DNA from: Tetraselmis striata
Taxonomy: Eukaryota > Chlorophyta > Chlorodendrophyceae > Chlorodendrales > Chlorodendraceae
Direction: 5' to 3'
DNA: 64,000 bases
Assembly: GCA_006384855.1 (NCBI GenBank)
Contig: VCJN01002967.1
Coordinates: 1-64,000, forward strand
The notes beneath the pieces are model-generated. The model made no database searches and was not told the DNA's origin. It saw only the letters and a program-made list of their open reading frames with translations. The position numbers and the translations under genes are program-made. This document shows, in pieces, positions 22,222 through 34,700 of this stretch; within the stretch, counting starts at the first letter, position 1; the number at the start of each line of letters is the position of its first letter.

Positions 22222-24688
22222 TCACAGCCATGTCACCGTCAGCTTCTCCAGCTCACTGCTCTCCAGCTGGGCCTTCTCCGCCTCTGTGCAGGTTCGCATT
22301 TGCCACAGAAAGCCGCAGGGATGTTGCCCGCTGCAGTCCATGGACCCAGGCTTGATGGCCACCGAGACAACAGTGCGCCTCAAATACAGCTTGCACAGCC
22401 ACCACTCGTTCTCACTGTCGTCGCCGAAGATAGAAGCGAATGAGACTCGCGCTGTGCTGTGAGCCACATCTTGACATCCCCTACGCAGGTTAGCACCCGG
22501 ACCGCTGACTGTGGGGGCTTCCTCTCCGGTGGAAGTAGCCGCAGGTGAGCTCCCTGAGCGCTGAAATAGCTCCGGCTTGAGCATGGAAGGCTGTGAAGTG
22601 ACGGAATCATGAGGCTGGGAAGGATTATTTGGCATGTCGAGGCGATTTGTGGAGTCAGTCGACGGGAGTGATACGGCTAGAAATGCCTGAAAGCGGGCCT
22701 GCCCTGTATCTGCTGATGCAGATGAGTCCAGAGCTGATAGTATGCTGGCAGGCTTGGGAATGGCGTAGTTCGTGCTCAAAGCAAAACTCTCGGCAGTGTG
22801 CGCTGAGACGCTCGTGCTATCAACCTGACCGGGCAGTGTTGCCACGGGAGGTGGCACTCCCTGTGCGAGGCCGAAATTGGCAAAAGCATCGCCATCCTTT
22901 CGCCGGCTGGAGGAGCCATTCAATTGAGGAGTTATCCGCTCGTTGGCAACAGATTCAACCGCATTCATTCGGAAGTTGACGCGGTCAGCGGGGGGCAAAC
23001 GGCGAAACGTCCAGACTGCCAGGTCCCCGCACTCCAGTGGCCCGGGCCGTCCCATGAGCACCCGCCCTGGGTCGGCAGAGCCGCTCATGCTGCCTGGCTC
23101 CCAGCCTCTGTTGTCAATCAGCAGCAGCGGCGGTCCGTCCTGCTCCGCGAGGAGCACTGCCACCTCGTGCATGAAACGTGTCGCCACATCGGCGTGCTCA
23201 AAGAGCATGCGGAAGTAGATCTGGCCGAGCGCCACCGCCTTGTCGGCGCTGCGGGCTGCGCTGCGCGTGTTGGCAAAGCCCTGGAAGGCAGCACGCTGCG
23301 TTGGCGTTGTTGACTGCGCCGCATGACGCTCCTCTCCGGACAGCACCCAGAGGTAGGAGCCGAGGTCGTCAAGATCCTCAGTGCTAAAGGTGGGGTCCAG
23401 CCCTGTGTAGGCCAGTCGCTTGGATGGCGGGCCCAGGATGGACAGCATCCCGTCAAGTTGCACCACCGCAGTGCGCGGGTTTATCACACACTCCTGCGAG
23501 TGGGGAAGTGAATTGCGGAAACAAGCACATGATGATCGTGCGGTACAAGTCAGCACCAATGTGACGATCTGTGGTTAGAGAAGCAGCCCTCGTAGGTGAA
23601 ATCCTCGATTCCTTTCACAGCGGATAGCTGCTTACGTTGATGGCATCAAAAAGAGTAATGTACAACACGAGTTGCGGCAGCTCATGTATAACTGACAGCT
23701 TTGAATAATATGAATTAAGACACACACACACACACACCCATACGCCCACACACGCTAACACAGGCGGAGCCCAAGACTGAGATGCAGACGGTGTATTATA
23801 ATGAGAATTGCTTTATCTTATTTTGATAGGTCTATGGAGGCCAAAATCAGCCGGTTGTCAGGAATCGCTCTCTTTATTCCAGCACACTTCTCCTAGAAAT
23901 TGGATTATTGCTGCGCCACCTATCAACTGGCAGCAGGTTGGGAGACATAGCTTGCTAGGTAGCAGGGAGCAGTTCGCAGCACAGCGCACCTGCAACGTCC
24001 AGGTGCGTCCGCTGTAGCAGTTGGGGCCAAGCTCCAGGCCGCACTCGGTCTCCACGATCAACACGTGCCGCACGGTCGCGTAAACGCTCGTCATGGTGGG
24101 CACCAGGCGGCGCAGCAGTGCCTCTTTGCGCGCCGCCAGCTGCGGATCGTCATCCGGGCTGGGCTGCGGCACGCTGAGTGTGTCGATCCACATGAACCTG
24201 CAACTGTCACGCCACGCCACTAGCGCGGCGCGGTGCAGCTGCTCTCGCGAGAACATGATGGTGCACTTCAGCGGCGGTCGCCCGGCGGTCTGCTCCACGG
24301 TGAGCACCCACGAGGCGGCGGTGTCCCAGCGACAGCTAATGGCTGCGCTATCCACGAGGCGCTCCTCCGTGGCCACGTAGCCTGCCGCCAGGGAGCCCCC
24401 GCTGACCAATGCATTGAGCAGGGATGCTGTACTGAACACCAGCCCGCTGCCTACATTCTCGCCCTCCTCTGCGGCGTGTAGGATCATTTCCTGGCGATCC
24501 AGTGTGCATGTCAGCTCCACAGTTAGGCGTGCACACGCAACATCCAGATAATCCAGCCAAGTCCATAGGATTTTCCTATGTGGCAGACTGATGAGGGTGA
24601 GAATTGAGTGTGCCCCCAAAATAAGGCAAAATAGGGTGGTGAACGAGCGCATGATTTGCCCGGGAAATGTGGAGAACGTGAAGGGGAA

Positions 24689-24723
<35 letters not shown>

Positions 24724-27497
24724 CGGGCACCTGATCCGCTTTACTGAGCCGCCCCGACACCATGGCGAGATCAATACTCAACGTAAGCACGAACGCCAGC
24801 CCATTGCAGATCATCGATGCTGCGTTGTCTGTGAGCTTAACCTCCAGGACCGGCCACAGGAACAAGCCGGCAATGAGGTAGCCCGCTGCTAGAAGGAACT
24901 TCTCAGGGCGCGTCGCCGCGAGCCAGCGCCAAGTGTGCCAGATGTGCTTGACAGAGGCGGTGACGTTGAGCACCAGCATGACAGTGCCTTGCGGCATACT
25001 CCAGAGGCCCAATGCCACTGTGACGAGCGGGTTCCGTGTCTGACGCAGCGCCCACCTCATCCCATGGTGACTCTGCTCGTCCTGCATCAAGACGGGCGAG
25101 CACACAGTCCGGCAATAAACGCAATGTGCATGCATATATAAATGAAAGAAGCCAGGGTTTGAGAGGGGGGAGGTTTCATCTGTCACGCCTTGGACATCTT
25201 TTGATTTACTTCTGGAGGCATATTTGTGTGCGGTTATAGATGAACGCTTTGAAGCAGGGAAGATGCGCGTGAGGACAGGGCAGTGCAGGGCGGGGGCCTA
25301 CCTCCCCAGGCAGCAGCAATTGCTTGTGACTGTCAGCCCTCTCGCGCCTGGTTCCGCCCCTCAGCCCCGGCCCCTTGTTGCGCCCCCAGCGGAAAGAAGC
25401 TGCACCAATGCTGTTCTCTGTCGTGTCCTGATCAAAAGCCATGCGCGTGGAGACAGCCGCTAACACCACTTCGCCCACACGGCTGCTCATGTGAGAAGGC
25501 GGCCTGCGGAGCTCCCGTGCCTGTTGGTTCAATGTGCCGTGCTTGCTTTTGGCATTCCGATCAACTCTTTTCCAGCGCCGCTTCTCAGCATGCACGAGGG
25601 CATCTGCACTCTTGCACATGTTGGCGTAGCGGGGAAGTATCTGGAACATCAGCACCACGTTGAGGGCTGTGACGGCGTAGAGGGCGTACAAGTCATAGTC
25701 ACTCTGAGCAAACAGTCCCACAGGGCTGCAGGCAAACACCCACAGCCCTGCAAAGACCGAGACGATGGCAGCCAGCAGCGCAGTGCGGGAGAGATAGCCG
25801 GAGTGGAAGTATGCGGCGCCTGGGTAGCCCTTGCGCACAGCTGCCTCCTTGAATGCCTTGGTGCTGGACACAGGGTCGAAGGCCAGAAGGTGCGGGAAGG
25901 AGAGGAACAAGTTGAGCACCCACATGTAGCCGCGGGAGCCAGGTAGGGTGGCGCTGTCGAAATGAAGTGGCAGCGTGGCCAGCGTCAGCCCTGCGACGTA
26001 GAGGCAGTACAGGATGCCAATCCAGGTCCAGATGTAGATCTCAATCATGCGCGAGTAGACAAAGCCCTCCTGCAGCACAAAGGCCTGGCGAACCAACAGC
26101 CCAGTCAGATACGCAGAGGGGCAAGGGGGAGGTTCAGGGTGCAGGATAGCAATGTGGCAACTTCACGAAAAAGCAATTTTTGTAGGAATTTCCGGGCCCA
26201 TATGGAAACCACATACTGGAGAGGGCGGGAGGCAGGCAGATGCGCGCTTGCATGAACACTTTTGTGTCCTGTGCACATATTGCTATTTTCAAAAGCACAA
26301 TGCACAGTCGCTAGTTCGGAGGGACAGTAGAGGGCGGCTATTTTCGATTCGCACTCGAGTGACATGTAGATATGTGCAGATTTGCATGAGTGCATGGGGA
26401 CCGAGCCAGGATGTAGTTGTAGGTGCATCTGGAGGCGGCCGCCTACCTGGAAGCGCTCGTTCGTAGATTCGCGCTTCTGCCAGAGGAAGAAGAGCGCGCC
26501 GGACCAAGCGGCGACCCCAGTGGCAATGAACGTGACGTACCACACTATGCCGGACACGCGCATGGGGAACGCAGCTGCAATGTCGGGTGCACAGGGTTGG
26601 GGGTGTCAAGACACTACGGCCGCCGACGCACTTAGGAATTAGCTAACCTGTGTGTATAAGAAAGCGCCTCCCCGTATGCCACTCAGAATCGGACAACATA
26701 TAGCGCCAGTGAGAAAGTGCCGCCAGGCGGCACCGCCGCCAATAAGGATACTGGCTACCTACTATACGAGTACCGTATCTAGGACATTCTTCATATTAAT
26801 ACAGGCAGTGTGTCAACGGCATCCGTAAAAACCGACAGCAGGACCTGCACGTAAACATGCCATGCATGGACAGCCCGACCGGACATGCTCGGCCGCGTGA
26901 GTGGGTGGGAGAGACAGGGAGTTGTGCCTGTGGGGAAGGGGGGCAAGCCCTTAAAGCGTCGTCCGCCAGCGACGCAAAGTCGAGCGATCACATACGAGTA
27001 CTCGTACGGTAGTGTGACCTGTACTCTGTCGAATATTATTCCCTTTCATCTGCCCGAAACCCTGAACTAGTATTCCACTCCCACACCCAGTCCGCAGAGA
27101 GCCCCACTGTGACGGAGCATCCAAGCGGTGGGAGCTTACCGACAGCTAAGCAGAATGAGATGTTGGAGAGCGAAATGGCGACGAGCTGAACGCTGGCTTT
27201 GGCGTGGTAGCTGAAGAGCCCGGCCCTGCGCACGCTGTGGCCGCCGCCGGCTACTTCCCCCAGCGGGTCATACACCTCAAGCGGCAGCGTCACCCCGTCC
27301 GCCGGTAGAGCCGACACAGGGCGTTCCTCCCGCACCTCCAAGCGTGACACGTATGGTCCCGCGAAGAAGCGCCGCACTGAAACTGAGTCGTCGGCGGCCT
27401 GGAATTTGGCGACCCAATCCAGGGAGGGGTGCGAGTGAACTACCTTCGCCTCCGCCTGGTCGCCATGCGAGCCACTGCGGAGCGTGCTGTGCGACAT
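22222..27497 (-). CDS. Gene B: multi-pass membrane protein with C-terminal HET-like domain
   Basis: Six exons on the minus strand: 27497-27140, 26574-26447, 26069-25302, 25081-24731, 24490-23990 and 23493-22222, about 1125 residues. Exons 2, 4 and 5 are exactly as long as in gene A (128, 351 and 501 bases) and every intron is in the same phase. The eight hydrophobic segments are conserved, e.g. WYVTFIATGVAAWSGALFF and WTWIGILYCLYVAGLTL. The HET blocks are AAISCRWD, FMWIDTLSVPQ with MTSVYATVRHVLIVE, and GRTWTLQECV across the last junction. Residues ~1-100 (MSHSTLRSGSHGDQAEA...) do not align with gene A. In exon 6 a strongly conserved block (SYLWVLSGEERHAA, FMHEVAVLLAEQDGPPLLLI) is followed by ~190 divergent residues and a conserved tail (RTCTEAEKAQLESSELEKL). 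HET identity is well supported; function is inference. Confidence 0.82.
23720..23738. repeat. (CA)n microsatellite in the last intron of gene B
   Basis: About nine ca dinucleotides, part of an AC-rich stretch to ~23760. Confidence 0.9.
24689..24723 (+). repeat. Run of 35 G (35 C on gene B sense strand) after a 5' splice site
   Basis: On the minus strand gene B intron 4 starts gtgcccg at 24730 and runs into 35 C. This is the longest homopolymer in the window. Confidence 0.95.
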
Positions 27498-27636
27498 CCT
27501 GGTTCGTAAAAGACTATCGGGCCCGGCCTACACAACTGCTATTGTAGCTTTCCTCATCAGCCTCTCCCGACGCTGATTACTGCGTGATCAAGCGTATGCC
27601 GTGCTGGCGGCGGTGGGTGCTCCGGGTGGGCTGGTT

Positions 27637-27661
27637 GGGGGGGGGGGGGGGGGGGGGGGGG
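27637..27661 (+). repeat. Run of 25 G, 140 bases upstream of gene B
   Basis: Uninterrupted run; on the gene B sense strand it is poly-C, lying where promoter or 5' leader sequence would be. Confidence 0.95.
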
Positions 27662-28936
27662 AGTGACGCTTAGCACCCGACTTAGGTGCCCGGTCGCAGT
27701 AGTCGCTACCCAGTAATCCTTACTCATACACCTGGTATGTACGCGTACCTGGTACGTACTGTCGTGAATTATTCAGTCGTAATGTACAGGTATTGTCGTT
27801 GCATACACCAGCGCTGCTACACTACATTTCAAAATTACTGGCAAGCCGTAGCTCGGGTTGGCGGGCCGAGGCAGGGGGCGCCAAGCCTAATTGGGGTTTG
27901 AGATGGCCTGGGGTGTTGACTACACTTGCCACATACGGGGGCAGAATTTATTCAACCGCATTACCGTTTGCAATGAGATATAGTAGCGCGTAGGTGGGCA
28001 AAACTTTAAACGGCGGTGCGCTTGGCCGTGTTTTCCTACCTTCTATAGGTTAGCGACTTGAATAGCCAAAATCGGTGAAGTACCAGGTACCAGTAGCGGT
28101 AGGGATGATAGACGATCGCAGTCAGTATTCCTTAGATATTATTTGTCATGCTAATTACCTATGTATTTACATGAGCTAGCAGCAGAAGGCGATATCAGGA
28201 AATCACCAACAAACCAGCAAATCACCGTGCTAATAACTGGGTACTGTCGTATTAGCGAAGATGTTAAGACAAAATTATGCTGCCCCGATGAGGCTCGTCC
28301 GTTTAAAGTTTGTAATATTACCAGAACGGGTACGGGTGAGAGTATATATCCAGGAGCAGCTTGCTGATGTGAAGGAAATAACCCTACGTTACTCGAGCGC
28401 TAATGATGGTACTCCCGGCCTGTACCCCCCTGGAAAGTGCAATGCAAAAAATGATGCGCTGTAGGTTTCCGAGGTTTTCCGAACCGTGCCCGCGCCCGCA
28501 AATGGGCGGCAGAAACTGAGACAACACTAGTACGTTGCCTCAGTGTGCAACCGGTAAGGATTAAGGGTCGTAGGCACAGGTGTGAGGGGATGCGCTTATG
28601 GTGGCGAGAGTCTGTGCTACTCCGAGGTTGTGAGGGTGAGAGTATTATGATTACAATTCCGGCAGGGCGCCGTGCTGATATATCAGCAGGCGCCGGGCAG
28701 CCGACAGGGCGCAGGCGCAGCCGCTACGAGTGTTGCGCGCGCTACGCGCCTTAATGTGTGCTATTGTTGATTAGGGTTAGTGAGGGTACAGGATATATCC
28801 TCACAACAGGGGTGTTCGTTACACGAATGAAAAAAGCTGGCGGGTACCTGTACCCGCTGCCTTTGTGTCATTCTCTTCCGACTTGATTATTTCCTGTTTT
28901 AGCTCCCGATTTATTACTGTACCGAAAAAATCGGAA

Positions 28937-28968
<32 letters not shown>
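28937..28968 (+). repeat. Run of 32 G
   Basis: Uninterrupted G run in intergenic sequence, ~310 bases before the DIRS relic. Confidence 0.95.
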
Positions 28969-28970
<2 letters not shown>

Positions 28971-29279
28971 CTTTTATTGATCTAAACGAGTTTATGGGGT
29001 TTCCTCCCTTGATCTAACCGCTTTTCAGCTACAAGTGCTGCTCAGTGGTACGGGAACTAGGCACCTGTCGTTGCGCCCTTTTTGGGTGCAGCACGAGTAG
29101 ACATAAAAAGCAGCCATAACAGCTGAGCCTGCCATCTTCCAGTTTTCGCTGCGTTCCACGCAGCGATGTAAAAACTGTCTCGTAACCTGTTGCGAGCAAG
29201 GTCACCCCAAGTTGTTCAAGACCACACTTTGCTCACCACCCGTGTGTGATATTCTCATCCGTACGTCCGTGCGTTACCA

Positions 29280-31740
29280 TGCCAGATGGAGAAGAACCCG
29301 TCGGTGAGCCGACGCTTGAGTCGCTACACGCAGACGCGAAGGCCAAGTCTACATTACTGCGCAAGCTTACCACAGCGTTAGCCCAATTGACGGCTCGTGA
29401 GCGCGTTGTTGATGGAGAAGGAGCACATGGTTCCGGTTCCGGGCAGCGCATTGCGGGATAGCCGATAGGCAGCGGGGGAGCAGCAGAGCACCCCGACTTG
29501 CTAGAGCTGGCCAAGAGCGGCCGTGTCGGAGCAAAATCCGTGAGTGACGAGGATGATTACCTCGCGGTGCGGTGCTAGAGCTACAGCAACGAGCATAGTC
29601 TGATTGCGAGGCCGTTCGACCGGTCAGCCGAGTGCCTGGACTCTTCCCCTTGAGCACCGACCTAACGAACGAGTACCTCGAGCAGGATGACAGGCGTCTG
29701 CCGGCCCAAGAGGAGTATCTAGGGATGTCGTGTTTCGGCGCCCACATGGCCGCTCTTTTCGTGGCACTCGACGAACTGATAGTCAAGACTTCACCCCCTA
29801 CCTCGCGAGAGCTCGGAACCACGCCGAGGTCATCGACAAGGCGTTTCGCTTTCGTTTGGCCTTCTTACGAAGGCTTTATGAGCGAGGTCAAGCGTGTTCA
29901 CGGTGACCAAGGTGTTCTGGATGTGCTGCGAGCCCAACACTTTCAGCTTGCTTCTGAGCATCTGGGTTCTGCGATTTTTGGGGACCTCATGAGGGACTAC
30001 GAGCGTCGCGTCTTCGAGGCGACAGTGGCTAGCAGCGCCAAAGCAACCGCTACTGCTCGGGTAGCGGCAGCAGCTGCAGGGCGCGGTCGTGGACGAGGAC
30101 GTGGCGGTGGACGCGGGCGTGGCCGCGAAGGTGAGCACGAGTGACGGTGTGGGGCGCCTTTCGTCGGAGTTGCTGGAGCTTTGCGAGGCCACCTTTCGGT
30201 GACCGCCGCAAAGCGCCCCCTTGCAGCTCAACGACAGGATGAGCGCCATGTTTCAGGACCTGACTCCCCCACCTTACAGACTTCATGTAGACCTTCCTCG
30301 GTGCGGCGCTTCCTAGAGCTACAGCCGAGTGCGGCTTAACCATCCGCACACCTGCACATGGCGGCTCCACCAACCGCCTCCCGTACCATTTCATCACTGC
30401 GTCCGTCGGTTGTTACACTGCGTGTTACAACTGGTTCGCAACGACCAAGCGCGTGTACGTTACGCGCGTGACATACGCTACGAGCGCGCAAGGCGCGCGG
30501 GGCGGCCCTCCTACCTGAACCTAGCCCCGCAAACCCGTACAGGCACTACTGCAAACCCGTCCAGCAACTACCGGCCAACCGCCGGGAACCTAACCGCTGC
30601 TGCCGAGTACTTTGCAAACAGTAGTCGTCCTCTTGGTACTCAATCGGTGAAACGACGCACTTACGTAATTGACGAGCCCGAAGCTGTCGCCCCTTTGGCT
30701 GGTTCACTGCGATCACGACTGCATGATGCTTTCGGCTCAGACAAACTACGACAGCGGACGCTCGACATGCTCTCTAGCTCCGTCACCCCTCAGACACTCA
30801 AGAGCTACGCCGGTAGACTGTCTCAATTCGCGGAGTTCTGCCACGACTCCGAGAACATCAGCCCGCTAGAGGCGACCACTGCTACTGTCGTCCGGTACGT
30901 TGCCTGGATTGGTGAGCGAGGGCACATTGGAGCGAGGTCACTGCAAGCCTACCTACATGTCTGCAATCAATACGTTCTTCGAGAACACAACCTCGACCCA
31001 ATCGCCAAGGACAGCCTACACCTTACTGCATCTATGCGTGGGCTGAACCTGCGCAGCGACGTCTGGAAGCCGCCCCTTTGCGAGTTCCTCTGCCTGCTGA
31101 TGTAGCTTACAGCTTCGTCGAACATGCCGAGTTGATTGTGTCTGCTCCCACCACGGAATACCAACACGACCTCCGAGCCCTCGTGGCTTCGGTTGTCAAC
31201 TTCGTGTTCTTTGCCAGGGGACTTACTGGCGTGTCCTGCCGAGTGTGGGATGTGCATGTATGTCGACGATTACAACATTACCATGCAGGTGTACCGCGAG
31301 AAAGGCCGCGCTGGCCGACGGGGACCCGATGACCTGCGCGTGCTTCTCCTTCCGGTGTCAGCACACCCCAGAGCTGCACGTCTCCTGCACCACTTCATCG
31401 ACAACGTACAGTCTGTCCCCCTAGTTAATGTTGCCTTGGCTGAAACAAACTTCTGGGCGGTCACCCCAAGCGAGCAGTCCAAACCTTGGACCGTCGCTAC
31501 AATGCTGGACTGGCTATCTACAGCCGTCCGTCTTATTGTCGGTGCTGCCCCTCCCGCCGGCACTTCCTGGACCTCACACAGCCTTCGCAAGGGAGCAGCG
31601 TCTGCCGCCAACGCCATCGGAGTTCCATTGTCCCACATTCGCTACCAAGGCGGCTGGGCCACTAACTCCGACGTCAATCTGGACTACATTGACCCCAACG
31701 TTCTTCCTTCACCTGGCGCATGGTTTTTCTTTGGCCACAT
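29280..31740 (+). mobile_element. Broken DIRS-type relic lacking RT (relic 2)
   Basis: Order on the plus strand: a Gag-like stretch (about 29280-30144, ending in a GRGRGRG-rich tail) and then tyrosine-recombinase sequence (about 30620-31740) with DIRS-type boxes such as TSHSLRKGAASAANAIGVPL near 31575. The ~2 kb RT-RNase H-methylase part present in the element at 1357-3354 is missing. The sequence after the Gag-like stop resembles that of the whole element. The relic has several breaks and is clearly older than the copy at 48-4957, being well diverged from it. A close relative of the same lineage is split around the MULE at 35520-36020 and 60019-60208. Confidence 0.75.
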
Positions 31741-34700
31741 CGCCTCCCTCCGCCACTTCCAAGTCCAATGGTGGTACTTTACACAATACTGGACTTCCAT
31801 GACAATCAAATTGCGCAAGCCGCAAAATCAGAGAGGGGGTTGGCAGTTGAATCTAGAAATAGGAAGAGCCTAATAATACATCTCATCTCCATGCCAACAG
31901 TCGTCCGGCAACGTCACTTTAAGCAACATGCACAATACACTTAGCAAAATTTGCCAAAGCAACGCATCAAATCCCATTAACTTGTACCACGGTACTCACA
32001 CCACGGTGCACAAAACAAATCACAAAAACACGGTACCTCATTACGCAAAAATTTAAATGAGACTCCAAAACAAAAAGTATGGGTGGGAAATTAGAGCGCC
32101 GGTAAGCGCAACGACAGAATGTGCAATCAAACTGACAGCCGCCGCATTATATATATGCGGGCGGGGCTACGGCACGGAAAACCGGCATTTAAATTGCCGG
32201 TCTCCAGCTGCACTCCGCAAGCTGCGTACATCATCTACATCCATGGCAATTGAAAATGCTCATTTATCATCGCGAATACCTGATGATAATTATGCAATGT
32301 TATCGTTGTGTATCGGTACGCATTCTTCTAACTTTATGTAATTTGGAGAAATAGATGTGTGATCTTCGTAAAAATATATCGGCAGTAGACAATAGGAAAA
32401 TGTCATTAATGCTATATCCGTAACCGACTGGCAACACGACTGGGATGTATATGTCAGTTTTCTTTCAAGAAAAGGCAAATTTTCAACACAGTATCTAATC
32501 GCCGAAATCCTATCCCATTCGACGGGTAAGCTAATGACTACGTGTGGGTAACTCTGCCGAAGCACCAAAAGGGCATATAGCCCGCGAGTTACACTATTAT
32601 AACCCCCATTTTCATGTAATTAATCATGACGCCACTTTATTGAAGCCGAGTCTATGGGACATCGACCCGTACAAGGTAGCCTACTTCCCTTCCCAACAGT
32701 CATGTACTCTAGCGACCTGTGTTATTAGTATACAGCTGCCCACAAAAGTCTTGCCCCCCTTGTCAAGCATCAACTGTACATTGGCCCATTATGAGCCCTC
32801 ACCTTCGTTTCCGGCCGCGCCCTTCCATGTGGCATACGTGAACACGACATCATGCGTGAGGGGAGCCCTAAGCTGCGTTTATTGGGCTCTCGTTGTAAAT
32901 GCCATACGTGTGCGTGTCATTGTTTATGGTTAGTAATGAATTTGATAACCCAATGTCACAAGGGCGCGATTTTTTATATCGCACGTATATGGGTTCTATA
33001 TGTACGGATGCACGCCAAGAGTTAGCTCTACCATCGTAGAGCACATTCACAAAGGCGCGCTCTCCCCACCGTCGGCATGCAAGCAAGTGAGCAGTTCCCG
33101 CAACACGGCCAATACTGCGATAAAGGCTTGCTCAAAAGCCAGCCCACCTAAAGCTGTTGCCCGCATTCAATGCGCCCTTAGTAGAGCCGGGCTTCAGCCC
33201 ATACTGCGCAAAGGTGCAGACCCCGAGTCAGCGGGTGGGTCCATATGGTCACCTGCTAGGGAATCGTCTAGGGTATTTGGCAGGGCTGGCCGTCAATACG
33301 CTCCCATATTCTGCTGTTGGGCTGCGCTTAGCGCGCGGGCCCCTCACCGGGGAGAATCCGCCCGCGCGGGGCGAGTACATCGCCTTTTTATCGGGATGCG
33401 GGTCGTGCGGTACGCCCCTGTACTAGGGTTTGTAGGAGAACCTAAAAATATTTGCACCCCCCTACCCCCCTCGGTTATATTTCCACCGAGGGGCCCCGCT
33501 GGGTTCGAACCTGCGCAGACCGGAATCATGAGCGTAATAGGCATGCCCCCCCTCCGCCACCTATCACATCTCAAGCCGTTAATGAATATTCTAAGTTCCT
33601 TATATCATGAAATTGCGCCACTGTACCACTCGGCGGTCGGCGCCGCCGGTGCTGACGTGGCGATATGGATAGATACGTACAGATAAAGACTTTCGAGGGG
33701 GGTTGTATATGACTATTAGGCCACTGCGATTTGAGTCCCTGTTTTAGCCCCCCCCCCCCCCCCCCCCCCGCTTATTTAATTCCCCCCCTCCCTCCAGTTT
33801 GTTGCTAGCTCACTTATATGCACATCACGGGCCACATTTCAGTTTGTAATACATGCAGCCGTAACTCTTCATACGAATATTGATTTCCTCGTACGAACCG
33901 CAGATTCTGGTGGTTTAGGGTTACGACCGGCAACGCGGAAAGTGACATCCCATTTTCGGTCGCAACCGCAGACTCCAATCTCCGCATGCACCGTGTCCAT
34001 CTTCCAGCCCCATGCCACCCGTGAGCCACAGAGCGGGAATAGGAACGTCCGTCGACCCGTCAGGTTACTATATACTTTGCGGGACGACGGTATGTGTGGG
34101 GAGCGGCCCAATATCGGCCCGAGCGGCTGGTGAGGGACAGTGTCGGGGGCCATCGGCCGAACCTTGGGCACCGCACCGCATTGGATGTTGCCGACAAATG
34201 GGTCCTCGCACTCCACTACCGAACGCCTTCGACTAGTTTCAGGCTCCCGTGCCGAGCCATCGTGAGTTTGTAGCACGCTACGCCGGGACGGGATGAGCTG
34301 AGCTTGCGACCGCGCATCGCGTCGGGTGCCCCCGCGGCGCTTCCGGGGACGGGGCAGACGGTCACGGTGGGCTCGTCATGCTGACCAACGGCTACGCTAT
34401 ATGTTCATAGTCTGGTTTCCGGGTACCCTCATATTTGCGACCGGCCCGTACATTGCGCAAAAATGTGTGTTTATATTTACGCGATGTATTATTTTGATTA
34501 GCGGCTTAGTGGGCCCGATTTAGGTCGTAGGTCGGTCGCAAATATCGGTGTATTTAGGACCAACGAGGACAGTCGCAAATCCTCTAGCACCCGCAAATCG
34601 GGGAGATTTGCGGCTACGACTCAAAAAGGCGATTACTTGGTGTGGCCTTTCGGCGTTTGCGACTAAACTCGCGGGCCGCAGCTTTAAATTCGTACAAGGT

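Larger units (their letters stand above)
27498..29279. other. Intergenic region upstream of gene B
   Basis: About 1.8 kb holding two long G runs (27637-27661 and 28937-28968). The promoter of gene B should lie at its left end. No conserved frame, RNA gene or element end was recognised. Confidence 0.45.

Noticed and set aside
33440-33580. tRNA gene on the minus strand (ggttcgaacc with a ctcatga loop upstream)
   Set aside because: T stem pairs only 4 of 5, no matching acceptor or D arm was found, and the word is self-complementary; a chance or decayed tRNA-like patch.
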